In this document: positions 25,753 to 37,193 of the stretch, piece after piece
Layout of the letters: the number at the start of each line of letters is the position of its first letter
Numbering within the stretch: position 1 is the first letter of the stretch
From: Thuidium tamariscinum
Lineage: Eukaryota; Streptophyta; Bryopsida; Hypnales; Thuidiaceae
Direction of reading: 5' to 3'
DNA: 64,000 nt
Assembly: GCA_947034885.2 (NCBI GenBank)
Contig: OX344750.2
Span: forward strand, 47,343,821 to 47,407,820
Notes under the pieces: generated by a model
Told to the model about the DNA's origin: nothing
What the model saw: the letters and a program-made list of their open reading frames with translations, nothing else
The model's database searches: none
Program-made: the position numbers and the translations under genes

Positions 25753-27474
25753 TTGTATCATATTTCTCTTCTCTCTAGAATCTTAGCAGCAATTTTCGTG
25801 GTACATCCCATCTTTTTTTGGACGTTGTATAGAAGAGGATTTAAGACAATAATTTCTTCTGGAAAGAAGAAAAAGCAAGCCGAAGCTATTTTTAGCTTGG
25901 TGGAGGACACTTTTCTCCCGTCGATGACGAGCATTATCGAAATCAAATGAGATGATGGAACTAGTTTGGGCAAGTATAAGGCGCCGCTAGGGGGCAAATC
26001 TATCTCTGAAGTTCTGGACAACATCTTCATGAAGCATGGGCTCGGTAGCGTCTTAGTTGAGGACGACTTACAAAGAGCAATCTGTTCACTGCATGACACA
26101 CATACACGTTTCAGCCATCGATAAATGTACCCCCACCAGGTCTGGGAAATTTTCTTTATTTTCTTCAATGTATTTGTTCTTAGCTACTCTGTTGCAACAA
26201 GGGATTTCAAGTTGGGGCTGCATTTTGGATATGCTTGAGGGTGCTTGTTGTCAATCAATTGACTTCATTCCACGCACGACTGATAGACTATTAAGGGCAA
26301 ACTAGGATTTTCTCTTTCTTGCTTCTTGCTTATTGTTCCTTTGGTATGCAGAGGGAGACTCGCCTTCAAAGAAAAGAAAGAAGTCACTAGATGAAGCTGG
26401 TAGTCTCTCTGGTGTTCAGGCTATGGTGAAGTTGAATGATCAGCATCCCATGTCTAGGTTTGTGAAATCTCTCTCTCTAGTGAGAAAGGATTTGGAACGG
26501 GCAAGAAATCATTCAGGCTTTGTTATCCGTTTGCCTGAGGATGTACTTTGGATGGGAGACGACTTGTGTTTCAGCAATGAATTGTTTGTTCGAAGATCAT
26601 ACATTGAATTAAGGGAGGCTCATTATACTCTGAATTGTGGGAGTTTTACCTTATTCACTGGTACGCCTGGAATTGGCAAATCACATCTTGCAGCGCTAAT
26701 GGTGGCTGAGTTTTTGATTGATGGAAAAGTAGTTCTTCTAGAGGTTTCTCTTTTGTCGAAATTGGACTGCACAGGTTGCAACTTTGCGAGGATGGGTCTG
26801 CAACTGTTCATCGGACTTATGACGTGACGACTGCTTTGGAGGCTCTTGAAGAGTTGGTGGTTGAAGAATCGGTGGGTGAAGTCAAAGGGCTTATATATCT
26901 GGTGGATGGTGGGTATCCTAAATTGTATGGTTGTTTCGCCACGAGCCGGTGTCAGAAATTGATATTTGGTAGTCTAAGGGAGGAATATAAGAAGATGGAA
27001 AGAAAGAATCTGGGCCTCCTTATTTTATATGTGCCACTCTTTGATTTAGTGGAGTTACTTGAGTGTGCCAAAGCCGTTACTTGCTTTAAGGAAATAAAAG
27101 AATCATAAATTCGGGAGTCCTTTGCATTTGCTGGTGGAGTAGCTTGTACTGTGCTTTGGAATCTAATTTTTAAGTCTGGTTTTCAGAACTGGAAAATGCT
27201 TGTGGAGGAACACATCAATAACAATGCATTGAAGAATTACGTGGTTCAGATTGGCACCGGTGGTTTTCCTCCTGGTAATGACATGATATTTCATTGGATA
27301 GTTCTTAGTCACTGGGAGGTCCCTCAGGGTTTGAGCAGGTCAAAGTACCTTGAGAAGTATGAGCATAAGTTTCTTGGTTTTGCTTCTCTACAAGTTACAT
27401 CTCTTGTGTGTTCAGTTTTAGGGATGCGTGAGACCGAGGAGATTGCCAAATTGTGCATGATGTTATCTCTCTAG
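25753..27474 (+). pseudogene. Broken Crinkler/RHS-type P-loop NTPase gene
   Basis: The best exon starts after the acceptor at 26351. It reads GFVIRLPEDVLWMG and FVRRSYIELRE, then a Walker A loop GTPGIGKSHLA (26660 onward) followed by DGKVVLLE. A second frame from about 26780 carries EALEELVVEE, a Walker B-like GLIYLVDGGYPKLYG, FATS, LILYVPLFDLVELLECAKAV, and, after a stop, ESFAFAGGVACTVL. This order (receptor-like residues, P-loop, LVDG strand, ATS, Y-P-x-x-x-LEELL, FxxxGG) is that of the STAND-related NTPase module of Crinkler and RHS proteins. Damage: a frame change near 26740-26790 with no usable intron, an in-frame TAA at 27106, and a TGA at 25948 separating KKKKQAEAIFSLVEDTF from GGKSISEVLDNIF. 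Family D repeat abuts its 3-prime end at 27488. A working multi-exon gene is not excluded, but the simplest reading is a pseudogene. Confidence 0.6.
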
Positions 27475-27487
27475 ATGACACTTGCAG

Positions 27488-27865
27488 CAATGAGAACCTC
27501 ATTTCAAAAATCACCATGTCAAAAGAACCTCATTTCAAATTCATTTCAACAAAATTTGCTAAAAAAAATGACAATATTTTTCTTGTAATTGAATTTAGAA
27601 GGACTTCTGAATTTTTCGTTTTAAAATTTATAGGAAAATATTGATGATGGCATTGGTGAATTGAACTATATGGAGTGAATCTAAAACTCAAACTCTATAA
27701 TTTTTATTTGCATCTCAATTCCAATATATTCTTTGAAATAATATTTTATGACGATTTTTCCAAAATTGTCAATTCATAAATCTTTTCTAGAGATGAGTTT
27801 GCAATAGGTGCTTAGGAATTAATAAATGTGGTAGATAGTAAAGTAGAACCAATATTGAATGTGTC
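27488..27865 (+). repeat. Family D fragment
   Basis: Matches 16573-16860 closely (AATCACCATGTCAA, GAACCTCATTTCAAATTCAT, then ATTGATGATGGCATT against ATTGATGATAGCATT). It begins within about 15 bp of the end of the NTPase relic. Confidence 0.7.
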
Positions 27866-27869
27866 AAAT

Positions 27870-29060
27870 TAAATATAGTGTCTTAAACTCTAGCAATACA
27901 TATAAAATACATATCCACTAAGGTACAAAGATTGGACAATCCAAGTTTAGATCTAAGTTTTGAATCAACAATTGAAGGCTCCTATACGTTCAATATGACA
28001 ACAAAGGTTACAAAATTCTACTCTTCAAGGGCTAGAGGTTTCATTCTTCTTTGAGCATTTAGGACTTTGAGGTTGATGAATGGAATATTTTTTATTTATA
28101 ATAAGTGTGTTTTAAATGTTTTTTTTGAATTCTTGTCCTTTCATACGAATCTTGGTCTTAACAATAAGTTTGAATTGTGCTATTAAGTGAAAGATTGAAA
28201 AACTTTGAGCATATAATACATCTATTTTGTTATGTAATGTATTTGTGACATTAAAGTTGTACTAGAAATGAAGTAGGCATGTCCACAAAACCTACTGCAT
28301 GTATGAATGTATTCTAATTACTATAGGAATTGGTAAAAAAATAGAATTACAATTACATTAACCTTTCGTTGCCAAAGGTCCAAACAAGTTTAAAAGCATC
28401 TTTACTTTTCAAACCTTATAAGTCTAAATGTCACAAAGCTATGAAAATCTCAACCATACAATCTCGTAGTGTGCATGTTGTAGATGACATGGATCAAATT
28501 TAGAGTCATTTGGCCACATAGATTGCAAGATCAGAATGTTTTAGTATTAAAAAATGATGCTAAAACTTTTCTAAAAACACATTTGGAGGTGAAATCTTAT
28601 TCTTAAATCTATTCAAATGAAAAAAATTGAAAACTTGAAAGTCCTTCAAAATCAACATACAAACACATTGGTGAAAAAAATGTCATTCAAATGCTTTGAA
28701 TTGTTTGCAAAATGACTTTGAAATAGCAAAAAAAAAGAAAAAAAAGGGTACAAAAAACACATCTATGAGTATACCTCCTACTAAAATGCTTCTCAGTCAC
28801 TTATAACTTGGATTGATATGAAATTTAAGCCACACAAACTAGACTAGAATCATTAGAAGAAAATGAAGGGTTTTGCGACTATAATTTGCAACTAGTTTTG
28901 TAGTTGTATGAGACGTTTGCAACTAGATGACAATTTGAGATTGCAATTGTAGTAAGTTGTACCAGTTGCAAAGTAGTTGTAAAGATTGACAAGGTTATTT
29001 TTCATCCAATAGCTTGTATAAAATTTTGTCAATTAACTCTTTTGATGTGGTTGCTTATGT
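27870..29060. other. AT-rich intergenic DNA left of the palindrome
   Basis: No gene is seen. At 28870-28985 the words TTGCAACTAG, TAGTTGTA and TTGCAATTGTAG recur; the same words return at 30650-31085 on the other side of the palindrome. Confidence 0.4.
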
Positions 29061-30215
29061 GGAAGTTACTTGTGTGCAATTTGTTTGCGACTCAAGGGTG
29101 AATGCAAGAAACACTTAAAGCCTTTTATCACACCTTCTTTTTTACTTTTTTTTGGCCATAACTTTTCTGTTTCAGCTCTAAATGACTCAAAATTTATAGG
29201 GAAGCTACTCATAGCTATTATGTATTTATGATGAATTTTGGAGATATTTCAAATATAAATTATTATTTTTAAATAACCCCCAAAATTTCTCACAATACTC
29301 AATTTAGGGTTTTTTTGCACCATTTATCTCCAAAAAAACGAATTTTGACCTAAAATTTGGAGAGGATGTTCTCTTAGTAGAATTACACCTATTGTACAAA
29401 TAAATTCTAAAAATACTTATTTTTAAGTGTTGTAGAAGTCTACAAAGAGAGCTTCATCCTGCATTTTTTTCCAAAGGTATAAAACATTATTTTGGTGAGT
29501 TTTTTGGTCAAATCTCATTACCAAAAAGTTTTTTCAAGTTACATATTTTTATGTTTCAAGAAATATATAATCCTATTTATTACAAATTAAAATGTCACAA
29601 GTTGTATTTTCTTCACCGGAACTTTGGACATAGAATTCTATGTCCAAAGTTCCGGTGAAGAAAATACAACTTGTGACATTTTAATTTGTAATAAATAGGA
29701 TTATATATTTCTTGAAACATAAAAATATGTAACTTGAAAAAACTTTTTGGTGATCAGATTTGACCAAAAAACTCACCAAAATAATGTTTTATACCTTTGG
29801 AAAAAAAATGTAGGATGAAGCTCTCTTTGTAGACTTCTACACTTAAAAATAAGTATTAGAATTTCTTTGTTCAATAGGTATAATTCTACTAAGAGACCGT
29901 CCTCTCTAAATTTTAGGTCAAAATTCGTTTTTTTGGAGATAAATGGTGCAAAAAACCCCTAAATTGAGTATTGTGAGAAATTTTGGGGGTTATTTAAAAA
30001 TAATAAATTATTTTTGAAAAATCTCCAAAATTCATCATAGATATATAATAGCTATGAGTATCTCCCCTATAAATTTTGAGTCACTTGGAACTAAAAGACA
30101 AAAGTTATCGCTAAAATTTAAAAAACAAACTAGGGTGTGATGAAACGCAACAAATAGTACAAGTGATTCTTGAATTCACCCTCAAGTACAACTTGTTTGC
30201 AACTCATTTATAACT
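29060..30215. repeat. Giant near-perfect palindrome (inverted repeat arms over 500 bp)
   Basis: The axis lies in the GAATTC at 29633-29638. From it the two arms pair base for base outward, with no spacer, to about 29095 on the left and 30180 on the right, with only small differences. Check points: the left arm CACAAGTTGTATTTTCTTCA pairs with its inverse TGAAGAAAATACAACTTGTG, and the left AAGGGTGAATGC meets its inverse GAATTCACCCTC. The inner 100 bp or more per arm appear identical. The arms have no coding frame. It looks like a fold-back element or a recent inverted duplication. A transcript would form a long hairpin. Confidence 0.9.
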
Positions 30216-30289
30216 TGTCTAAAACTTATAGATCCATGTATTTTGAAATTTTAATCTCAAAGATTTATAGATTTAAAACTTCAAATCTA

Positions 30290-30530
30290 TCTTCTTTGAA
30301 GATTACTAAATCCAAAAATTCTTAAACTTAAATAATCATAGAATTTTGTAGATTATAGAAATCTACAAATTCTAAAGATCTACAAATTATAGAGATCTAT
30401 AAGTGGTAGAAAACTAGATATCTATATATAATAGAGATCTATAAGTTGTAAAAATCTACACATTATAAAGATCTATAAGTGGTAGAAAAGTAGATATCTA
30501 TAAGTTGTAAAAATCTACAAAATGGAGAAA
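30290..30530. repeat. Degenerate tandem array of AGATCTATAAGT-like units
   Basis: Units such as AGATCTACAAATTATAG, AGATCTATAAGTGGTAGAAA and TCTATAAGTTGTAAAAATCT repeat with variation. It is close in wording to the tract at 24420-24580. Confidence 0.6.
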
Positions 30531-30649
30531 TATCAAAATTCCATTATCAAAATCATTACATAAGAATGTTATAATTTACAATTCTTATATGTCCAACCTA
30601 ATGGTATTCTTGACAATTGATATGGGACAATCAATAAAAGATTTAATAC

Positions 30650-30835
30650 TAGTTGTATCTTAGTCATTTTCTAATTGTATGCTAGTTGATTTCTAGTTAC
30701 ATTTTAGTCATTTCTTAGTGCATGTTAGTTGTATTTTAGTTAAAATCTAGTCATTTTTTAGTCACATTCTAATTGAATTGTAGTTGCTTTCTAGTTGCAA
30801 TGTAGTTAAATTCTAGTTGTTTTCTAGGTGAATTA
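30650..30835. repeat. Degenerate minisatellite, about 12-bp TTTCTAGTTGNA units
   Basis: About 15 variants of TAGTTGTATTTT, TAGTCATTTTCT and TAGTTGCTTTCT stand head to tail. Unit length is near 12 bp with drift. It lies to the right of the palindrome. Confidence 0.7.
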
Positions 30836-31640
30836 TTGTCAAATTTAGATTATATGTGATTCTTATTTGACACACTATACTCTATACAATGTAAAGTTGT
30901 TTACATCAACAATTGTGATGAATTTTAGATGGAAAATACCTCACATTTCTTGTAGCCCTAAACTTTATTTTGTGACTACTTTGCAACAACAACAATCTAT
31001 ACATCAAAGTTGATACAAATATAGAGAATTGTAGTTGTAGGGTAGTTATATAGGATACATAGTTGCATTTTAGTTGGTTGTAGTGGACACGTTTTTCTTC
31101 TAGCGAATGCACAACTAATCTTTAAAAAATGATTAGAATTGGATGCCATATGAGGAAGAAACAAACCATTGAAGTTCATTGTAATTCAAAATTGTTTGGT
31201 TTTTCAACTTCGAATTGCTCCCAAACATTCAGAACAACTTGGATTGGCATGAAAATTTGACCACAACAACTAGAACTTCTAGAGGAACACAATTCAATAA
31301 ATTTTTTTAATTGAAAACAAACATTAGATGAAGGAGATACAATCCCTTGAAGTTGCAGCCATCAAGTGCAATTTGGTGAACTCAAATTGAGCTTATGAAC
31401 TTTAATTCACTCCCAAAAAATCATTGCATCTTGGATTGATCTAAAAATTTTGCCACACAAATTGGACTAGTATACACAACTTCTCCAACAAGTTTGAATT
31501 CAGACATTGGATGCAAAAGTTACAACACTTTGAATTGAATTGGACTAAGAGGACACTTTTTCATCCCCTTCAATGATGAATGATTAACAATATGGCTAAA
31601 AAGAAGATTTCAGAGTACAATTTAATCTTCAAATACAATT
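30836..31640. other. AT-rich intergenic DNA
   Basis: No gene is supported; minus frames at 31112-30906 and 31179-30997 overlap each other and carry no motif. Confidence 0.4.
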
Positions 31641-31642
31641 TA

Positions 31643-31915
31643 AGGTAGGTACACCCAAAAGCGCCCTGTTCCTAAAAGCGCCATCTTCAGTGCACGTACA
31701 TTTTTGAAATCAGTCATGTTCACAGGCTGTAGATGGCGCCTTCAGAAACAGACTTTGACTGTTAATAACTTTTGCATACGGTATCCAAATCCTGCGTTCT
31801 TTGGTGCGTTGGAACATGCTTTCACTTGCCAACAAGACTACATAAAAATTTGAACTAATTAATAGCAGGAACTAGGCTCAGTATGAATAAGTGGCGCTTT
31901 TGGGTGTACCTACCT
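31643..31915. mobile_element. MITE with perfect 23-bp inverted ends and TA duplication
   Basis: The left end starts AGGTAGGTACACCC and continues AAAAGCGCC. The right end is its exact inverse, GGCGCTTTTGGGTGTACC then TACCT. TA flanks both sides (31641-31642 and 31916-31917). It is 273 bp, GC-richer than the surroundings and has no coding frame. A TA duplication with short perfect ends suggests a Tc1/mariner-type non-autonomous element. Uneroded ends suggest a recent insertion. Confidence 0.85.
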
Positions 31916-31917
31916 TA

Positions 31918-32838
31918 TATGGTATGTAACCCAGCGCTTTTTCTCAAATGAGTAGCAGGCCTCTTTTGAGATTATGAAACAATGGACGATTACTTCAAAC
32001 TGACCTTGAAACAACAGGATTGATACACTGCTCATAGACATTGCTCAAAATGTTAACCCTTTAGATCCCAACAGGATTTGAGGATCCCAACAGGATCACA
32101 AGACATTACAAAACATTGCTCTTCATGAAAACATGGAAGTGTATTAGAGTTCAAACCAAGAACACAGGGACGACACAGGTCATTGGGTGAACTATAGTTT
32201 ACACAAACATCGCAAAAGATTCTATTCTATAATCAGAAGATAATACATGCCACGTGGACAGCGAAGAAGGATCGTAGAAAGGAGCATATTGCTTTGTCTA
32301 AGTTACACTGTACACGGGGGTCAAATTAGCCTCCAAGAACCAACGGCTATACAAGCATCATAGAGACATCTTTAGGGGATTTGCTAATGACAGCTACAAG
32401 GTTGTCTGGTTGCTTTGCCGAAAATCGGGGGCAAGGTACCAATCGAAAGGAAGTCCCCGGGAGTTTTCACTTCGAACTGATGGGTCTCGTCCCAATCGTC
32501 TTTTCCGTGTGTAGGAGCCCCATGAGTACTGAATAGCCATCCTGTAGAATGGGAACTGGTTAGAGGTCGATAGTTCGATTTCAGGACATTGCAAATCAGC
32601 TACCTGCTCGAGCTCTAATCAGCAGCTGGAAACCACAGTTAGGCAACATGTATGATATATGTTGCACCAGAGTCACTCAGCGAGCAGGAGGACATCCAAG
32701 ATCGGTTAGGGTGGGATCGGCACATCGATATTAAAGAGATCTTCTTCACTCACCAGATAACAACAGAGACGCAGGAGATAAAAGTGAAGAGTCCCGCAGT
32801 CACCGCAGCCTTGGATGAAAATATTGCCCACCTGAAAG
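31918..32838. other. Downstream flank of the ORAI gene
   Basis: Probably includes the 3-prime untranslated region. GATCCCAACAGGAT occurs twice at 32065-32098. No separate gene is called. Confidence 0.4.
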
Positions 32839-34703
32839 TCAATAAATTAAACCCATAACTATTATGCCTGTAGCGATGAAAACCAACATAGAAGACACGA
32901 ATCTGCCAACGACAAGATGAGTTATTGTGAATTCTTTCTCTTGCGTTCAATAACATTCGTAAAATGGCCATAGCGAACGGAATGACTCACCCAACGAGAA
33001 TAAGACTGCACACAAAGGCAGAAACACCTGCACGGATGCCCCAAATCGTGAATGGCGCGTGAGGTTTCAACATCAAGGGTGTCTAAACTACTCTTCCTAC
33101 TATTCAAATTCAAAAATACCATTCCAATTGAATGGAGGGCCACGAACAAAACTAACAAGGGATGTAACTTTCAGAATGCCTAGATAGTCACGAAATGAGA
33201 TTTGCAGCAGGTGGCATACCAAAAGAGAAGGCTAGAAAGGCTCGCTGCCAGCTCCTTTCACACCTACCCCCAAAGACCACGTATCTATCAGTAGTGCATA
33301 TCAAACCATAGCAAGTTCAAGTATGAGTAATGTTTCAGACTGTACCGAATCACTTTCCATTACCTCAACTCCCAAAAGTCCTCCAATGTGCGTTTTGGGC
33401 ACGGGGGGCGATCTCCCAGCCGAAAGTTCATGCAAAAGTCACGACATTGGAACATAAACTCTTCTTCAGCTACCTCATTCACGTAGAGCCTTCCCATTTT
33501 TACAATGCTCCCCAAGATAAGAGTGCAGGTCACCATGGATATGACCATCAAACCTTCCTGTAAACACAAAGACTATTATGTCCATTTCAAGTGTAACTGA
33601 ATCCTTCTCAGGAAAAAACATAGTGAGCGAACTAACGCTCCTTGCATTTGTAAAAAGAATGTCAACTTACAGAAAGAGCCGTAAGAACCCCGTAGAATCC
33701 CAAGAACACCTGGTTACACAAACAGCCCCGTGTCAGTCAGTCGACATACTATGTACTTAGTCTTCTAGAAGCCGTCTCGAGGAAAGACTTATCAATGAAA
33801 GGATGATCATCCTAGCAGCAGACCGTACTCGGAGAAGGAAGAATTGAGAAGGGCTCACCCAGCTGCGCTCTCTCTGCACAGAAAATTGTGTCAAAGTGAC
33901 TGTCGCAAATCCACAGAATAATGCTGCCAAATTAGAGATCGCTTTCAGCTGATCGGATTTCTCCTCCACGTCTCTCCTATTTTTTTCAACAAATCTGCTC
34001 ATGAAGACGGAGACTGTAAGAAACTTCCACGAGCAACACGTTCTTCCACGTCTGTGGCTACGATGGGATACACTCGCAATCGTTGCTCAGGCAATCCTCC
34101 AAACATGAGCGAAAACGAACCAACAAACGCAAAACCACCACACTCAACACCTCAAATTCTGGTTCCTTGAACAGAACCTAACCCAACCACAACTGCTCGA
34201 ATTCTAACACGAGAATTGTTACCCTAAACCCTAAACCCTACCCCCCCCCAAAAAAAACTTGACACAACAAAATCGTTCTCAAGCCAGAAAAGAATTGGCT
34301 AACGAGAAAAATGTGAGCGAGCAACTGAGTCCTTGCCTGAGCCAAAGAACCCGCGCGTTCTCCAGATTGCGTTGCTCCATATCCTCCCCTCGCCATCTGT
34401 ACACACATCCAACAAGTGTCATAACCTAGCATAGAAACCAAAATTGGAAGCCGTCTTTAGTCATGGCACTCTCATAACAAATCGAGGCAATCAGTTGAAT
34501 GAAGGGACAACTCACAGGCTCCTCTGGGAGCGCAGTTGACTCAAATCCTGCAAGTGCGCTCCTTCAACCTTGAGGTAACTCACATCCTCCGCATGGCAAT
34601 CGGTCAAATGGAGGTGCCAGGCTCGCTCCTCCTCTCGCCGGGCCTGGCTCATACTGGAATCCCAGGCGGTCATCACCGCCTGCGCATTGGCGATGGTGTC
34701 CAT
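32839..34703 (-). CDS. ORAI-type calcium channel homologue
   Basis: Eight exons on the minus strand: 34703-34516, 34396-34326, 34013-33859, 33709-33671, 33557-33364, 33263-33220, 33027-32991 and 32902-32839. Phases agree at every junction and give 263 residues. ORAI subunits form the store-operated, calcium-selective pore of the plasma membrane in animals. Here the ORAI core is plain: DQLKAISNLAALFCGFATVT is the pore helix (about residues 107-126). Helix 2 is GFYGVLTALSEGLMVISMVT. The basic/acidic loop GRLYVNEVAEEEFMFQCRDF leads to PKRTLEDFWELRCERSWQRA, then helix 3 (FSFGVSAFVCSLILVG) and helix 4 ending at Tyr-stop. Odd points: the residue aligned with the ORAI1 selectivity Glu106 is Gln129; helix 4 is followed at once by the stop, so the C-terminal coiled coil is absent; and exon 2 uses a weak donor (CA then GTTGCT). 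ATG 34703 directly follows a CAG, so an upstream exon is possible. Confidence 0.75.
34221..34240 (-). repeat. Interstitial telomere-like repeat (CCCTAAA)
   Basis: Two full CCCTAAA units and a partial third, followed by a C run and an A run, inside the second intron of the ORAI gene. CCCTAAA is the plant-type telomere repeat and, as a telo-box, a common promoter element of plant growth genes. At this length either origin is possible. Confidence 0.8.
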
Positions 34704-36204
34704 CTGGAGTCTCAATACTCGTACCTATCCTCCACCAAAACCAACACGATTCTCTCCTCGCATGCCGAAGATTGCAGCACCAAAATCAATCAATCCTTGC
34801 TAGAGAAGGAAACCCTTAAATGATCAAACAAGCAATTCTCACTGCAGGCTGCTGGGCACTAGATTTCCTTCTCTGGAGATTGAAATTGGACTTCGTTGGA
34901 GGCACACCGATTGAGAGAGGCAGGCCGGTCAGTCTAATGTTGAGGAAATCCTAGCCAAGTGGCAGATGGATTCATTCTCCGAAACCGTTAAGCTCATGTG
35001 GACAAATCTCGCTATGGAAGTGTCAGTGAGTGTCTCGGTGAAGCTTATCAGAACAATTTAGGGCAGAAGTAAGCCTCAGTTTTTACACCAACTAGGCAAC
35101 GTTTGTGGAGAATTGCTGGTTAGTTCATTGCTAGCAGGTGGAAATCCGATTAAGGTACAAAGACAAGGAATTTGGGAAACAGAACAATTGCAATTTCAAA
35201 TGTCAGAAAAAAAAAGTGGGGAAAAAATCTATAAAATTCATAGTGAAGTAAATAAAAATAAAAGATAGAGAAAAAAAAAATCAGAATTGGTACTTGGAAA
35301 AACAACTCAATATGGGAATTAAAGGAAACAGTTAGTAAAATTCAAATAAATCCTTAATGTTTACCCTAAATGAAAAGTTTGTCATCTTTAGCCATCATTT
35401 GCCAAGAGTACTACTAGATGTGCTAAATCTTCAAATCAAACCTTTAAAAGATTTAGGAAATCTAATTGTTGTCACAATATGGTGTTTTTGTCTATTTTGT
35501 GTAGGAGGTGTATAAATTGATGTATGCCGTAGTTATTAGATTAAAATACTCATATTGAGTAAGATCTAATGACACAACGCACTCTCAATTAGTTTGAAGC
35601 ATTATTGTACCTCCTACATCCCTTAAAAGCAACAAAATGCTTACACATTCAACTTCAATACATGCTTGTAGTCAAATATAATATAGAATAGGCTCTATTG
35701 TATATAGAAGCTAGGGTTTAGGATTTAAGATATTTTGTAAGTAGGTACTTTAATACTATGTGGAATTTAAAGGATTAACATCCTCAACAATAAAATACCT
35801 AAACTCTCAATCAATCTTCTCCTCCTATAGAGAGATATCTTGACTTGCATACACATGGTTGTTTTTGAAACATATGTACATTTGTACTTTATTTGTAAAA
35901 TATAAGACTCTAGCTCATATACAATACATCTATAAATATATTACAACTCTAAATTCACCTTGTGAGAACTTTCCAAATTTTACCCTTTGAAACTTTCTTT
36001 AATGAAACTAATATATTCAATTTTTTGGTTTACATAGTTTCAATCTACACATTGAATTCACTTCTAAAAAACAAATCTCTATTGATAGAAAAGTATTAGT
36101 GATGAATTTTCACAATATGATTGTACAAATATGTAAGAAACATTTATAAATGTGTACATCATTCTCTTAGAAAAGTGCTACATAAAGTAAGGTAAAAATG
36201 AATT
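34704..36204. other. Upstream region of the ORAI gene and AT-rich spacer
   Basis: Moderate GC up to about 35170 suggests a promoter and 5-prime leader; beyond it is AT-rich DNA without a gene. Confidence 0.4.
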
Positions 36205-36960
36205 CTTCAGTTATTCTAATGTAAAAAGTTTTGAAGAAAAAGTCTTGATAGGCCAAATTTTGAAAACTTTAAGTTGAATTTTGGATTGCAATGCATTCTT
36301 GTAGTCAACCCCTAAACATCTAGATTCATCTTTAGATTTGATGATTTTAGAAAAACCATTATAAAGAGCTATTTGGATGTATATTTTGGAATTGAGAAGC
36401 AAATAAAAGTTGTATAATTTGAGTTTTAGATTCTATCCATATGGTTAGATTTGCCAATGCTATCACCAAAAAATTTCTATAAATTTTGAAAGGGAAAATT
36501 CGAAATTCCTTCAAAATTCAATTACAAACAAAAGATTGTCATTTTTGACTAAATTTTTTTGAAAAGGATTTGAAATGAAGTATCTTGATGTAATGATTTT
36601 TTGAAATTTTTACATTCTTTGATTATATGACTTCATTTTTGCAATTCTAAGTTTGAATTAGAGTCAACCCAAGTCAACCACTTGACATATATACTTCCAC
36701 ATTTGTAATTTTAGAAAATAGGTGCTTTAGTAATACCAAATCCAACCCTTGGATAGAACCACAACTTCATAAAGTATCTCTAAAAGTAAGGATGACTTTC
36801 ATCCAATTTGTAATGAAGAAGAAATCTAAATTTCAATTTGTACATCATCCAAAAATTAGATGTTGGAATGTTCTAGGTAAATATACTCATTACAAGATTA
36901 GAAGATCAATTTAAATACTTAAATACCAATTTTATCATCTTCCTATAAATGAATGATTCA
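36205..36960 (-). mobile_element. Family D copy, reverse orientation
   Basis: The reverse complement of parts of 16035-17235: CCAAGTCAACCACTTGACAT matches the inverse of TGTCAAGTGGTTGACTAAG at about 16474, and AGGATGACTTTCATCC that of GATGAAAGTCATCCTAA. AGTCAACCCCTAAACATCTA at 36303 may be a terminus. Limits are approximate. Confidence 0.5.
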
Positions 36961-37193
36961 AATTGCTTTTCTGGAAGCCATAACATACAATCATACATTG
37001 GCATGTATGATATTTACAATGCGTATTACTAGCATATTGCTAGTGTGTATTTGGAGTTTTTTTACAACCCAAAATGCATCAATACTTGTACCGTTTGAAG
37101 CAATACAAGACCTTTAACGACCATCCAATTTAGCTTCAGATCTCAGGTGATCATCTCCTCTGAGATCAGAAGTCAAGGGTTAATGAAAGGTTC

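Noticed and set aside
26333..26827. Calling the NTPase exon a functional CDS
   Set aside because: The frame breaks right after the P-loop region, and the rest of the domain lies in another frame with an in-frame stop and no usable intron of normal size between them.
29060..30215. CRISPR-like array
   Set aside because: The repeats are one large inverted pair, not regularly spaced direct repeats, and the genome is a plant nuclear one.
32922..33158. 78-codon minus frame in the ORAI gene
   Set aside because: It crosses an intron and is out of frame with helix 3; the conserved reading uses 33027-32991 joined to 33263-33220.
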